Positions 60,701-63,745 of a stretch of 64,000 bases of DNA are shown here, piece after piece. The first letter of the stretch is position 1. Every line of letters begins with the position of its first letter. The notes under the pieces were generated by a model. It had not been told where the DNA came from, made no database searches, and worked only from the letters and a program-made list of their open reading frames with translations. This stretch comes from Opisthorchis felineus. Taxonomy: Eukaryota > Platyhelminthes > Trematoda > Opisthorchiida > Opisthorchiidae. The stretch covers positions 1 through 64,000 of the forward strand of contig SJOL01000554.1 of the NCBI GenBank assembly GCA_004794785.1, written 5' to 3'. The translations under genes were made by a program, and so were the position numbers.

Positions 60701-62996
60701 CAGTGTGAATAGAACTGAATAGAAAGCATAGAACTGGCAAGCGTATGAAGATCGGTCTTAGATAAGCCGAGCTGTCAGGTGACCTTGTATGGTTTTGAAT
60801 GAAGTGGAATCATTGGCAGAAGTGATGGGAAGCCCAACCCGACCGAAAGTCACGTGATCCCTCCCCTTTAGCTAACTGTCATAGCATTAGCCTACCCATA
60901 CGGACCAACAAAGATGATAAGAGACACTCTTGAAGCGAAGCCGTAGAACCAGATTCTGACCCCAATTCCTGTAAGTTCCCCACCCCTAACCAATCGTGCC
61001 CAACACCAACAAAGTCTCTTAGTCAACACCTGACGCTGATTCAACCTGTTAGTAGGAAGGGATCTTGTTGATTAGTCCTCCTTCGCTTTTATAGCAAAAG
61101 CGAGACGTTGCCAAGCGATAAACCTGCCGATTGTGTTCCAAACTTCTCCGATTCGATAATCTACGGGTTATTTTTCAGACGTTTCCCAAAAGATACCGAC
61201 ATGTTATGGGTGTGGACATGTGTTCTATCTTTGAGGCTAAACTAAACTAGACATGTGCTTGTGAACTAAACGCGAAGTGTTATGATGGGAAACGCTGCTC
61301 ACACTGTAAATGCTTGTTTTCTGTAGATTCATTAAGAAATTGCCCTCTGACTGAAGGTTAGTGTAAACTGATTTTCCTTCGGGTGTGGTGGTAACAATCC
61401 CCGGGAGCCTTCATTTCACATGTTTCCTAATGAATTTGTCGATGACCCCGTTATTTCTCAAGACTTTGGTCAGAATCCTTAACTCCAGTTCTAGTACTTC
61501 ATAGTGTCCGTCAATAGCGGACTTCTTGTGGATCTTTCGCAACGAAGCAGGAGATTGGAAATTAACCGTCGCACCAAACGAGTGACTACTGTGGATGACT
61601 TGACCACACACCTAACGTTCGACTTCTACCACCAGGAGACACTGCCTCTTTCGGATGCATACACGATTCGAGATGGCTTGTCTGAACCAGTGGCCGCGAG
61701 CATATCATTTTGAAAACACCGGTTATCGTCTGATCACCGAAGTTAAGCAACTTTCGGCCCGGTTAGTACTTGCATGGGTGACCGTCTGGGAATACTACGT
61801 GCTGCGGCCGTTCCTCCCTCTGAGCTCAAGATAGCTCAGTGGTTAATACGCGGAAAGGTCCGTGGTTCGAGCCCAGTCTCCGAATCTCGACTGCTCCCGT
61901 CTAGGCTTGGGCAACCTGACAGTACCTTAGCCCTCGTGAGTGTCATGACAGCTATGCGCCGAAAGGTTGTTACAGCTCAACGCTTATTTACTTGTTTTAT
62001 TTCCTTGAACAATCCGAATATGTCCTGACTTCATTGCTGTTCAAAGTGGTAGTCTTACTCAAACACTGTTCAGACGTCATGCTGCCTTGTTGGTCAACTT
62101 AATGTTGTATTGTGACGATTATCCTGTTCGTGTGCTTTGGTTCACTTGCTGTCGCAGAATCAGGCAATAAATATTCCATCAGCTACCGGCTTCGACAGCC
62201 GAAAATCCGGCGGCCCGGATGGTGGATTCAAAACAGTAGAATGAACAGACAGGTGTGGGGGCGTTCTTGGGGAACGCCTGTCCCGGAAAGAACTTCTGCT
62301 ATCTCCAGCCTGTCGGAGTTGTCCTATTCAGAGATAATAGACCTTGTAGAAAACCCACAAAAAACGCCTATCACCTGAAGTGACCCTTTTCAGACCAGTC
62401 ACCTTGAATCGGCACATCTGTATTTGAGTGGCTCTTGGCAGTTTAGTTGCTGGAACAAGTTGTCTCGACTGTCGATTGGGAATACGTGAATCAGCAAAGA
62501 CGAATTCATATTTTTTTGGTTCCTTATAAATCTCAGACATCATGATATTTTGCTGCCCATCAAATATGCAGTTCCCATCGAGCCAGGGTTTTCAAGCATC
62601 CTATTATTTTCTTCAAACTACTTCAAGCAGCCAGTAGCCAAATTCTAAATTGATTGCCTTCGCTTCCTCGCGTTTGTTTGGGTGCGGTTGGTGGGCGATT
62701 CTATGGCCCACAAACTAACGTTAATTCCCCTTCTACCGCGTATTCTCTGTTCTTCTATCCATGGCGTTGACGTTCCCTCACTATTCTACCATCATACAGA
62801 GGAAGTCTATGGTCAGCTACGTTGGTGTTGTCTGCAGGAACATGAGCAGCTGGCTCGCTCGGGGACAAGCTGTTTGGAGACATTGGTCCTCTCTACGGGC
62901 AAACGATTCACTCACGAAATATGGGACCGTACGGTTAACCTAATTGTTGGACTGTTCGAAGCCAGTGTTCCCCATCAACTGCTCACCTGGAAGCCG
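8557..62996 (+). CDS. ARFGEF1/2: ARFGEF1/2 (BIG, Sec71) orthologue, Sec7-domain ARF-GEF; gene span, 3' end outside window
   Basis: Large guanine-nucleotide exchange factor that swaps GDP for GTP on class I ARF GTPases at the trans-Golgi and recycling endosomes, starting coat recruitment. Fifteen exons were placed by similarity to human BIG1/BIG2 plus splice signals. Summed coding length is 5157 nt (1719 codons) with agreeing phases. Order of regions: DCB (exons 1-2), HUS with NYDCD at residues 586-590 (exon 3), Sec7 (exons 4-6, catalytic Glu at about 801), HDS1 (exons 7-10), HDS2 (11-12), HDS3 (13-15). BIG proteins are about 1800 residues in mammals, so the C-terminal HDS4 region lies past the right edge. 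Differences: a ~60-residue N-terminal extension, Ser/Thr-rich inserts in exons 8, 10 and 13, and a missing short segment between exons 6 and 7. Introns add up to roughly 49 kb and are full of retroelements. Flukes probably have one such gene, replacing both vertebrate paralogues. Confidence 0.97.
9235..9419 (+). mobile_element. SINE in intron 1
   Basis: Lies only about 70 bp beyond the exon 1 donor. The A box has decayed (ATAGTTCAGCTTAAGG) and the B box reads TTTTTCAAACCC, while the body and the GTTACAGCTGAGCG tail are clear. Probably an older copy. Confidence 0.8.
9830..10047 (+). mobile_element. SINE with perfect 13-bp target-site duplication, intron 1
   Basis: TTAAGACCTTTAG occurs at 9830-9842 and again at 10035-10047. 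Between them lies a full-length SINE (9843-10034) with intact A box (AACTCAGTGGTTAGAGCGC) and B box (GGTTCGAACCC). The perfect duplication supports a fairly young, LINE-mediated insertion. Confidence 0.93.
10048..10237 (-). mobile_element. SINE, reverse copy abutting the previous one
   Basis: Reverse-oriented copy starting one step after the preceding SINE, giving a tail-to-tail pair over 9843-10237. Its head (10205-10237) reads ATAGCTCAGTGGGTGAGGTG on the minus strand. It is more diverged than its neighbour, so the + copy probably inserted beside it later. Confidence 0.85.
10238..11554. other. Rest of intron 1, nothing recognised
   Basis: Open frames here are short and match nothing I know. 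The intron ends with a pyrimidine-poor acceptor, ACACCAG, before exon 2. Confidence 0.5.
11555..11929 (+). CDS. ARFGEF1/2: ARFGEF exon 2 (DCB continuation)
   Basis: 125 codons, phase 0 at both ends, with acceptor CCAG and donor GTTAGT. It continues the human pattern exactly where exon 1 stopped: [18 protein letters not shown], then [18 protein letters not shown] and [19 protein letters not shown]. These match the BIG segment VQLQIIKALLTAVTS to LTQMLNVIFTRME. The last 40 residues are an acidic, Ser/Thr-rich linker of low conservation. Confidence 0.96.
11930..14350. other. Intron 2, nothing recognised
   Basis: About 2.4 kb without a recognisable SINE, LINE or RNA gene. The minus-strand open frame at 13378-13620 has no family resemblance that I can see. 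Confidence 0.5.
14351..15422 (+). CDS. ARFGEF1/2: ARFGEF exon 3 (HUS domain)
   Basis: The longest exon, 1072 nt, starting phase 0 after TTTTCAG and ending phase 1 before GTGAGC. The first ~100 residues are an acidic, Pro-rich linker. Then comes the HUS (homology upstream of Sec7) region: [54 protein letters not shown] and the signature NYDCD (15125-15139), followed by [17 protein letters not shown]. In BIG/GBF proteins the HUS box binds the DCB domain and supports membrane targeting. The exon ends in a Ser/Pro/Gly-rich linker. Confidence 0.97.
15682..15735. repeat. (AT)n microsatellite
   Basis: About 27 AT units without a visible interruption. It abuts the 3'-tail side of a reverse SINE fragment, so it may have grown from the SINE tail. 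Confidence 0.97.
15736..15795 (-). repeat. SINE 3' fragment beside the AT repeat
   Basis: The minus strand reads the SINE end: a GGTGGCATGGCAGTTAGG-like stretch and GGTGCTACAGCTGGACGA. The 5' two thirds are absent. Confidence 0.75.
15796..18251. other. Intron 3, first part, nothing recognised
   Basis: Includes a GC-richer block at about 15810-16040 of unknown origin. Open frames elsewhere are short and unremarkable. Confidence 0.45.
18252..18380 (-). repeat. Degenerate SINE
   Basis: Reverse copy. The tail (AACGATTTTG on the minus strand), the CTCGTGTTTCCTTCG block and the B box remain; the A box is lost. Old. Confidence 0.65.
18381..19585. other. Intron 3, last part, nothing recognised
   Basis: No repeats or genes identified. 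The intron ends GTATTTGCCAG. Confidence 0.45.
19586..19901 (+). CDS. ARFGEF1/2: ARFGEF exon 4 (start of Sec7 domain)
   Basis: 316 nt, entering phase 1 and leaving phase 2. It opens with [20 protein letters not shown] and reads [23 protein letters not shown], then RIGDFLGEN and [17 protein letters not shown]. These match the first five helices of the BIG Sec7 domain. The last codon is AG plus the first base of exon 5 (Arg). The donor is GCAAGT rather than GT, and no nearby GT keeps the frame. Confidence 0.95.
19902..21389. other. Intron 4, first part
   Basis: Starts with a GC donor. No gene or large repeat seen except a short repeat at 21309-21368 listed separately. Confidence 0.45.
21309..21368 (+). 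repeat. Copy of the 65-bp repeat found inside LINE copy 4
   Basis: An ATC-rich start, then GACAGCATGACATTAGTG and TTCAACACTGATGCTTCGTT. It matches 27735-27799, the segment that interrupts LINE copy 4. Confidence 0.75.
21381..21582 (+). mobile_element. SINE with 9-bp target-site duplication, intron 4
   Basis: ATTTATTTG at 21381-21389 is repeated at 21574-21582. The SINE (21390-21573) has A box GTCCCAGTGGTTAGAACGC and intact B box. It lacks about 12 bp of body, going straight from the CTTCTCCTG block to CAACCTGG. The AT-rich target fits LINE-type endonuclease preference. Confidence 0.9.
21583..22068. other. Intron 4, unassigned
   Basis: Nothing recognised. Confidence 0.4.
22069..22288 (+). 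mobile_element. SINE with perfect 14-bp target-site duplication, intron 4
   Basis: TTTGCTGGGGAACT occurs at 22069-22082 and 22275-22288. The SINE between is moderately diverged (AATAGCTCAGTTGTTCAGTCGC for the A box, GGTTCGAATAC for the B box), so the duplication has survived better than the element. Confidence 0.9.
22289..23762. other. Intron 4, last part, nothing recognised
   Basis: Short self-similar words (GACCTGAC / GACCAGTCA) cluster at 23030-23115, without a clear repeat unit. Confidence 0.4.
23763..23970 (+). CDS. ARFGEF1/2: ARFGEF exon 5 (Sec7 catalytic core)
   Basis: 208 nt, entering phase 2 and leaving phase 0 at MTK before GTAGGT. It carries Sec7 motif 1, [18 protein letters not shown], whose Glu (about residue 801) is the catalytic glutamic finger that displaces Mg2+ and the GDP phosphate. 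Motif 2 is [20 protein letters not shown]. At the positions that decide brefeldin A sensitivity, this protein has Phe837, Ser838, Asp845 and Met857. Human BIG proteins have Tyr at the first of these. The stretch after DLHS is one residue longer than in human BIG. Confidence 0.98.
23971..24408. other. Intron 5, first part, nothing recognised
   Basis: Start of a ~14.3 kb intron that lies inside the Sec7-coding region. Confidence 0.4.
24409..24485 (+). pseudogene. tRNA-like sequence
   Basis: AGCCGAGTGGCATAGA resembles a class II tRNA D-arm (A box) and CTGGTTCGATTCCCACT is a proper T-arm with B box. The anticodon arm does not fold and the acceptor ends do not pair, so this is a tRNA-related relic or the head of another SINE. 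Confidence 0.45.
24486..26754. other. Intron 5, unassigned stretch
   Basis: No repeat or coding similarity that I can support. Confidence 0.4.
26755..29095 (+). pseudogene. RTE-type LINE copy 4 with internal deletion, intron 5
   Basis: 5' UTR block 26755-27040 shared with LINE copy 1. The endonuclease begins about 27230 ([12 protein letters not shown] at 27322-27357), continues with [10 protein letters not shown] and a frame change, then SAYAPTDCS (27604-27630) and [12 protein letters not shown] 65-bp insertion follows. The frame resumes with [18 protein letters not shown] and [17 protein letters not shown]. From about 28230 the RT core is missing; the copy picks up again at [20 protein letters not shown] (28440-28500) and runs to the C-terminus and a 3' UTR ending near 29095. 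The same 3' UTR is present at 57137-57285. Stops and shifts throughout. Confidence 0.82.
27724..27810 (+). mobile_element. 65-bp insertion with 11-bp target-site duplication inside LINE copy 4
   Basis: GTGTATGCTCA is present at 27724-27734 and 27800-27810. The 65 bp between start with ATC repeats and contain GACAGCATGACATCAG. They split the endonuclease reading exactly between its VILASDVYA and AQVGRL segments. A related 60-bp sequence occurs at 21309-21368. Confidence 0.75.
29135..29345 (+). mobile_element. SINE just downstream of LINE copy 4
   Basis: The head is damaged (no clear A box). The B-box region GGTTCGAACCC, the body and the tail are clear. The terminal CAGCTGAACGAT block appears twice (near 29310 and 29328), so the tail is partly duplicated. 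Confidence 0.8.
29346..32159. other. Intron 5, unassigned stretch
   Basis: A 12-G run lies at 30912-30923. Bases 31238-31285 look like a SINE remnant with an internal deletion (ACCTGAAAGCTTTACACCGA). Minus-strand open frames at 30314-31161 match no family I recognise. Confidence 0.35.
32160..32350 (-). repeat. Hammerhead-bearing repeat, diverged copy (intron 5)
   Basis: On the minus strand it follows the same order as the copies at 40 and 47 kb: an ACTCATTTG-type border, a GGGTTC middle block, the hammerhead core and the tail GAAGGGTTTTCAGCAACC. It is clearly older than the 40-kb copies. Confidence 0.75.
32219..32261 (-). ncRNA. Hammerhead ribozyme motif, probably inactive
   Basis: Minus strand: CTGATGA at 32249-32255, stem II with Watson-Crick pairs, GAA at 32232-32234, and the three-pair stem III ACCGGT at 32226-32231. 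The base at the cleavage position (17) is G rather than C, which is known to stop cleavage. Stem I is also imperfect at its first pair. Confidence 0.7.
32351..33060. other. Intron 5, unassigned
   Basis: Nothing recognised. Confidence 0.4.
33061..33210 (+). mobile_element. SINE lacking the anticodon-arm part
   Basis: The A box GATAGCTCAGTGGTTAAGG is joined directly to GTGCGTGGTTCGAACCC, so about 25 bp between the two promoter boxes are gone. The tail is GTTATTACAGCTCAG. Confidence 0.8.
33401..33440 (+). repeat. SINE B-box fragment
   Basis: Only AAGTCCGTGGTTCGAACCC and a few following bases are recognisable. Confidence 0.5.
33441..34448. other. Intron 5, unassigned
   Basis: Nothing recognised; a pyrimidine-rich block lies at about 33830-33880. 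Confidence 0.4.
34449..34597 (+). mobile_element. SINE, shortened between promoter boxes
   Basis: GTAGCTCAGCGGTTCGAGTCC shows the A box fused into the B box, a deletion like that at 33061 but with a different junction. Body and tail are diverged. Confidence 0.7.
34618..34760 (+). mobile_element. SINE, 3' truncated
   Basis: Head and body are close to the young consensus (TTCAGTGGTTATAGCGCG, GGTTCGAACCCGACC, GGCTTGGGCAACCTGGC). The element breaks off at TGGTGGC and has no tail. It sits 20 bp after the previous SINE. Confidence 0.85.
34761..35044. other. Intron 5, spacer between SINEs
   Basis: Nothing recognised. Confidence 0.4.
35045..35226 (+). mobile_element. SINE, full length
   Basis: Full-length copy with A box GATGGCCCAGTGGTTAGAGC and B box GGTTCGACCCC. 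Its tail turns straight into an ATT repeat. Confidence 0.9.
35227..35274 (+). repeat. (ATT)n-type microsatellite at SINE tail
   Basis: Impure ATT/ATTATT repeat of about 48 bp directly continuing the SINE tail. Confidence 0.9.
35275..35987. other. Intron 5, unassigned
   Basis: Nothing recognised. Confidence 0.4.
35988..36160 (-). mobile_element. SINE, reverse copy
   Basis: Right end holds the head (AGTGATTAGGGCGCGAAC on the minus strand) and a clean B box; left end is the CTGAACGATTGTT tail. Confidence 0.85.
36161..37600. other. Intron 5, unassigned
   Basis: Nothing recognised. Confidence 0.4.
37601..37785 (-). mobile_element. SINE, reverse copy of the GGCGCCAGC subtype
   Basis: Near-consensus body. 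The head differs from most copies: after the A box (CTCAGTGGTTAAGGCGCC) it reads AGCTTACGAACCGGAAGG instead of GAATTTACTGACCGGAAGG. The copy at 48630 shares this, indicating two subfamilies. Confidence 0.9.
37786..38312. other. End of intron 5
   Basis: No repeat recognised. Ends TTGTTTTCAG, a strong acceptor. Confidence 0.5.
38313..38549 (+). CDS. ARFGEF1/2: ARFGEF exon 6 (end of Sec7 domain)
   Basis: 79 codons, phase 0 at both ends, with donor [26 protein letters not shown] continues the Sec7 domain after MTK of exon 5 (human [20 protein letters not shown]), closed by [13 protein letters not shown]. The following ~50 residues are a polar, poorly conserved linker ending [11 protein letters not shown]. 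Human BIG continues here with a helix ending in KTAKALMEAVSH, which I do not find. Confidence 0.95.
38550..38959. other. Intron 6, first part, nothing recognised
   Basis: I searched by eye on the + strand for the missing conserved helix exon and did not find it. Confidence 0.4.
38960..39790 (+). pseudogene. RTE-type LINE copy 5, deleted RT, intron 6
   Basis: Starts in the RT fingers ([18 protein letters not shown] text near 38985) and jumps at about 39092 to the end of the palm ([22 protein letters not shown]), so YADD is lost. Thumb and C-terminal wording follow: [24 protein letters not shown], then in another frame [17 protein letters not shown] and LITLHRLRC. It ends near 39786 with CIPAIAFNA and a stop. 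It is the same subfamily as copy 2. Confidence 0.82.
39791..40029. other. Intron 6, spacer
   Basis: Nothing recognised. Confidence 0.4.
40159..40201 (-). ncRNA. Hammerhead ribozyme (reverse copy)
   Basis: Minus strand, identical in core to the forward copy: stem I 40196-40201 with 40159-40164, CTGATGA at 40189-40195, stem II 40175-40188, GAA at 40172-40174, stem III ACCGGT at 40166-40171, and C at the cleavage position (40165). All invariant core bases are present. Confidence 0.85.
40355..40397 (+). ncRNA. Hammerhead ribozyme (forward copy), sense to ARFGEF intron 6
   Basis: Stem I GCCTAC (40355-40360) pairs with GTGGGC (40392-40397), six pairs including one U-G. Core CTGATGA is 40361-40367. 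Stem II is GCCC (40368-40371) with GGGC (40378-40381) around a six-base loop. GAA is 40382-40384. Stem III is ACC/GGT (40385-40390) with no loop, the minimal type described for Penelope-like elements and animal retrozymes, which is thought to work best as a dimer. Cleavage is predicted after C40391. Being on the gene's strand, it would be present in ARFGEF pre-mRNA. Confidence 0.85.
40804..40914 (+). CDS. ARFGEF1/2: ARFGEF exon 7 (start of HDS1)
   Basis: 37 codons, phase 0 at both ends, acceptor TTCCACAG and donor GTAAGT. It encodes [20 protein letters not shown] followed by [11 protein letters not shown]. Human BIG reads [31 protein letters not shown] at this place, so the match is nearly perfect over 30 residues. 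Confidence 0.97.
40915..42059. other. Intron 7, first part
   Basis: Nothing recognised. Confidence 0.4.
42060..42400 (+). repeat. Candidate second tRNA-related repeat family
   Basis: Bases 42221-42290 look like a tRNA: A-box-like GGTGGAGTGGTGGTAACACG, a perfect 5-bp anticodon stem CACGC/GCGTG with a seven-base loop containing GCC, and B box GGGGTTCAAACCCC. The T-loop is one base short and the acceptor ends do not pair. Flanking sequence up to a C run at 42346 may belong to the same element. Boundaries are uncertain because only one copy is visible. Confidence 0.45.
42401..43319. other. Intron 7, last part, nothing recognised
   Basis: Ends CCTTCCTAG, a good acceptor. Confidence 0.45.
43320..43851 (+). 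CDS. ARFGEF1/2: ARFGEF exon 8 (HDS1 with Ser-rich insert)
   Basis: 532 nt, phase 0 in and phase 1 out, donor GTTAGT. Opens [20 protein letters not shown] and [20 protein letters not shown], as in human BIG. An insert of about 60 residues rich in Ser, Ala, Gly and Thr (about 43455-43630) follows, where human has a few residues only. Then conserved text returns: [38 protein letters not shown]. The exon closes with another Gly/Ser-rich tail. The inserts are probably surface loops. Confidence 0.97.
43852..47081. other. Intron 8, nothing firm
   Basis: A G run at 44618-44628. Bases 44855-44900 read like a SINE fragment (CATGGCAGCTATGCACCGG). Open frames at 45811-46101 and 46098-46340 match nothing known to me. 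Confidence 0.4.
47082..47108 (+). CDS. ARFGEF1/2: ARFGEF exon 9, 27-nt microexon
   Basis: Acceptor CCATCCCAG, donor GTGAGA. It completes the split codon from exon 8 and encodes GGLSGVVDL plus one base, at the place where human BIG has GLGLVGGNVDW. Phase 1 on both sides, so it could be skipped without shifting the frame. Its reality rests on splice signals, phase and position, since the sequence is short. Confidence 0.75.
47109..47190 (+). other. 82-bp intron 9
   Basis: GTGAGA...TGTCTAG with a CT-rich 3' part. By far the smallest intron of the gene. Reading through it leaves the downstream frame wrong, so removal is required. Confidence 0.75.
47191..47498 (+). CDS. ARFGEF1/2: ARFGEF exon 10 (HDS1)
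   Basis: 308 nt, phase 1 in, phase 0 out, donor GTATCA (weak). The first ~50 residues are a Ser-rich linker (a run of six Ser). The conserved part is [20 protein letters not shown] and [20 protein letters not shown], matching human [37 protein letters not shown]. The 5' boundary at 47191 is chosen because it is the acceptor that keeps phase 1 with the microexon. Confidence 0.93.
47645..47948 (+). repeat. Hammerhead-bearing repeat, 1.2-unit tandem (intron 10)
   Basis: The border block containing TATGCAAATGAGTGTATTTC occurs at 47645-47688 and again at 47905-47948, exactly 260 bp apart. Between lie the GGGTTCAAG middle block, a hammerhead core, the GTCGAAGAGTTTTCAGC tail and the GTACCAACTGAAACATGAGG block also seen at 40 kb. 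The element is therefore slightly more than one unit of a tandem repeat, as in animal retrozymes. Confidence 0.88.
47747..47788 (+). ncRNA. Hammerhead ribozyme motif, probably weakened
   Basis: CTGATGA at 47752-47758, GAA at 47773-47775, stem III ACCGGT at 47776-47781, C at cleavage position 47782, stem I of five pairs (47747-47751 with 47783-47787). The two base pairs of stem II next to the core are mismatched (A-C and C-A), leaving three pairs, so activity is doubtful. Confidence 0.75.
48031..48293 (+). CDS. ARFGEF1/2: ARFGEF exon 11 (HDS2)
   Basis: 263 nt, phase 0 in, phase 2 out. [40 protein letters not shown] and [20 protein letters not shown] follow the human order with few changes. 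Final codon is CG plus A from exon 12 (Arg). Acceptor TTCCTTTCAG, donor GTAAGA. Among the best conserved blocks outside Sec7. Confidence 0.97.
48294..48629. other. Intron 11, first part
   Basis: Nothing recognised. Confidence 0.4.
48630..48814 (-). mobile_element. SINE, reverse copy of the GGCGCCAGC subtype
   Basis: Head on the right reads ATAGCTCAGTGGTTAAGGCG then CCAGCTTACGAACCGGAAGG, as at 37601. B box is GTTTGAACCC. Confidence 0.88.
48815..51318. other. Intron 11, last part, nothing recognised
   Basis: A short (GT)n run at 49169-49183 and a G run at 49215-49224. Ends CATTTTTCAG. Confidence 0.45.
51319..51574 (+). CDS. ARFGEF1/2: ARFGEF exon 12 (HDS2)
   Basis: 256 nt, phase 2 in, phase 0 out, donor [46 protein letters not shown] and [20 protein letters not shown] match human RPFEHIM...[26 protein letters not shown]. 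Ends VVLDAFQ. Confidence 0.97.
51575..52926. other. Intron 12
   Basis: Contains a short imperfect tandem of a CTACTGGTGG-like unit at about 52090-52132 and a G run at 52837-52846. Ends TTTATTCAG. Confidence 0.5.
52927..53261 (+). CDS. ARFGEF1/2: ARFGEF exon 13 (HDS3 start)
   Basis: 335 nt, phase 0 in, phase 2 out, donor [41 protein letters not shown] match human [31 protein letters not shown]. A Ser/Thr/Val-rich insert of about 50 residues follows, then [20 protein letters not shown]. The last codon is split; joined to exon 14 it reads AGT (Ser) where human BIG has Arg. Confidence 0.96.
53519..53700 (+). mobile_element. SINE, intron 13
   Basis: Older copy with A box GGTTCAGTGTTTAAGGCGCG and B box GATTCGAACCC; tail CCAAACGATTATAATTTTT. 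Confidence 0.82.
53701..54975. other. Intron 13, unassigned
   Basis: A CT repeat at 53933-53949. Nothing else recognised. Confidence 0.4.
54976..55130 (+). mobile_element. SINE with internal deletions, intron 13
   Basis: A box GGTGGCTCAATGGTTAAGGC, B box GGTTCGAACCC. About 25 bp after the B box are missing and the 3' part skips from GCACCG to GCTGATCGATTA. Confidence 0.82.
55131..56420. other. Intron 13, unassigned
   Basis: Nothing recognised. Confidence 0.4.
56421..57290 (+). pseudogene. RTE-type LINE copy 6, 3' end, intron 13
   Basis: 5'-truncated copy beginning at the RT thumb: [20 protein letters not shown] (56464-56523), [18 protein letters not shown], a frameshift near 56630, then [20 protein letters not shown] and a final [15 protein letters not shown] with stop at 57134-57136. 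The 3' UTR to about 57290 matches that of copy 4 and ends in TTGATTGATTGG repeats. 5' truncation is normal for LINE insertions. Confidence 0.88.
57291..58454. other. Intron 13, unassigned
   Basis: Nothing recognised. Confidence 0.4.
58455..58641 (+). mobile_element. SINE, full length, ~100 bp before exon 14
   Basis: Close to the young consensus, with A box CATGGCTCAGTGGTTGGAGCG, perfect B box GGTTCGAACCC and a T-rich tail GATTTTTTTATA. It lies just upstream of the exon 14 branch-point region. Confidence 0.92.
58738..59051 (+). CDS. ARFGEF1/2: ARFGEF exon 14 (HDS3)
   Basis: 314 nt, phase 2 in, phase 1 out, donor [26 protein letters not shown] matches human [20 protein letters not shown]. Then [16 protein letters not shown], a Ser/Tyr-rich insert of about 25 residues, and [20 protein letters not shown] (human EWMTTTCNHALYAICDVFT). 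The acceptor ACATTAG is the only AG that keeps the phase. Confidence 0.97.
59052..59686. other. Intron 14, first part
   Basis: Nothing recognised. Confidence 0.4.
59687..59862 (+). mobile_element. SINE, intron 14
   Basis: A box GAGTTAGCTCACTGGTTAAGG, B box GGTTCGAACCC. Body somewhat diverged, tail GTTACGGTGGGCC atypical. Confidence 0.85.
59863..60254. other. Intron 14, unassigned
   Basis: Nothing recognised. Confidence 0.4.
60255..60745 (+). pseudogene. Penelope-like element remnant, GIY-YIG endonuclease region
   Basis: Wording of the C-terminal GIY-YIG nuclease of a Penelope-like element, split over frames. Frame of 60409: [18 protein letters not shown], aligned to the Y-x-V-x-C-x2-C-x3-Y-I-G entry (the second Cys and the YIG are changed), then [13 protein letters not shown], the typical GQTxRxLxxRxxEH motif with Gly lost. 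After a deletion and frameshift, from 60594: [19 protein letters not shown], a TGA stop at 60663, and [15 protein letters not shown]. No reverse transcriptase part is visible nearby. The gene is clearly dead. The assignment rests on motif order and spacing recalled from this family. Confidence 0.72.
60746..61724. other. Intron 14, unassigned
   Basis: The first part may be 3' UTR of the Penelope-like remnant. Nothing else recognised. Confidence 0.35.
61725..61811 (+). pseudogene. 5S rRNA 3' two thirds
   Basis: Matches metazoan 5S rRNA from about base 40 to the end: ATCACCGAAGTTAAGCA, GGCCCGGTTAGTACTTG, ATGGGTGACCGTCTGGGAAT and a diverged GTGCTGCGGCC end. All three parts of the internal control region (A box, intermediate element, C box) remain with few changes. 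The first ~35-40 bases are missing, so it is not a functional 5S gene. Confidence 0.88.
61823..61990 (+). mobile_element. SINE directly after the 5S fragment
   Basis: Starts about 11 bp after the 5S end. A box AAGATAGCTCAGTGGTTAATACG, then a short deletion, B box GGTTCGAGCCC; tail GTTACAGCTCAACGCTTATTT. Confidence 0.88.
61991..62799. other. Intron 14, last part, nothing recognised
   Basis: Ends ACCATCATACAG before exon 15. Confidence 0.45.
62800..62996 (+). CDS. ARFGEF1/2: ARFGEF exon 15 (HDS3), last exon in window
   Basis: 197 nt, phase 1 in, phase 0 out, donor [46 protein letters not shown] and WDRTVN...[15 protein letters not shown] match human [43 protein letters not shown] and IPHALLTWRP. 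The protein must continue to the right of the window. Confidence 0.97.
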
Positions 62997-63589
62997 GTAA
63001 GTCAATATCAGGGAATTGCACACGCTAACTGAAGAAGTACCAAATGAACACGAGTTCCGCGTATTCAGTCGTTTCAAAATGTAGATCCTCACTTCGAATA
63101 GCATGGGTCAGAACCCGAAATCTGTTTAAAAACATTCGGATGCTAAAGAGGAAATATGTCGAGTGCTGTCATTTCATCTTGTATTGGGAGAAGTGTGGCG
63201 TGCAGTGCTAACAACTTTTTGGTTTGTGCATTCGCCCAGGGGACCACGTGATTTCTGTGAAAGAGTATAGATGTGTAACCCGCGTTATAAACTGTGCAAA
63301 TCACAATAGTGCAACTCTAGAGAGACCGATCAACCGCTGTCCCTTCGTTTAGGCGATCACGCCTTCGAGGTGCTCAGTAAAGGCCCCACTTAGACCGATC
63401 ATTGGTTTATGTGTAAATAAATGAACAAATTACAAACCAGTATATTCAGCCATATTATCCACATTGTGATAATGAAAATCCGGAGACGTGTAAACTAGCG
63501 TAGGCGGTCTTCCTCACACTGTATCGAAGAAACGCCCGAACTTGGAAGGGTGGATAAGTTCTACTCCAAACCACGTCGAGGGTTTGAAA
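62997..63589. other. Intron 15 start, nothing recognised
   Basis: Non-coding; no further ARFGEF exon seen before the end of the window. Confidence 0.45.
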
Positions 63590-63745
63590 ATGCCGAGTAG
63601 CTCCGAACGAGGTTGGTGGAAAGTTCGCAGAGCAAAGACCGTGACGTGGCAACGCGAAGCGAATGCTGCGTCAGCCAAACCGGGTGTTGTAGGGCTTTCG
63701 CATCTTCCTGGTTTCGGCCCATGCGATTTATCCTGATGCCCTTAA
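63590..63745 (+). pseudogene. LINE C-terminal tail fragment
   Basis: RGWWKVRRAKTVTWQREANA then VGLSHLPGFGPCD resembles the RTE LINE ending ([20 protein letters not shown] and [10 protein letters not shown] in copy 6). Short and diverged. Confidence 0.5.
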
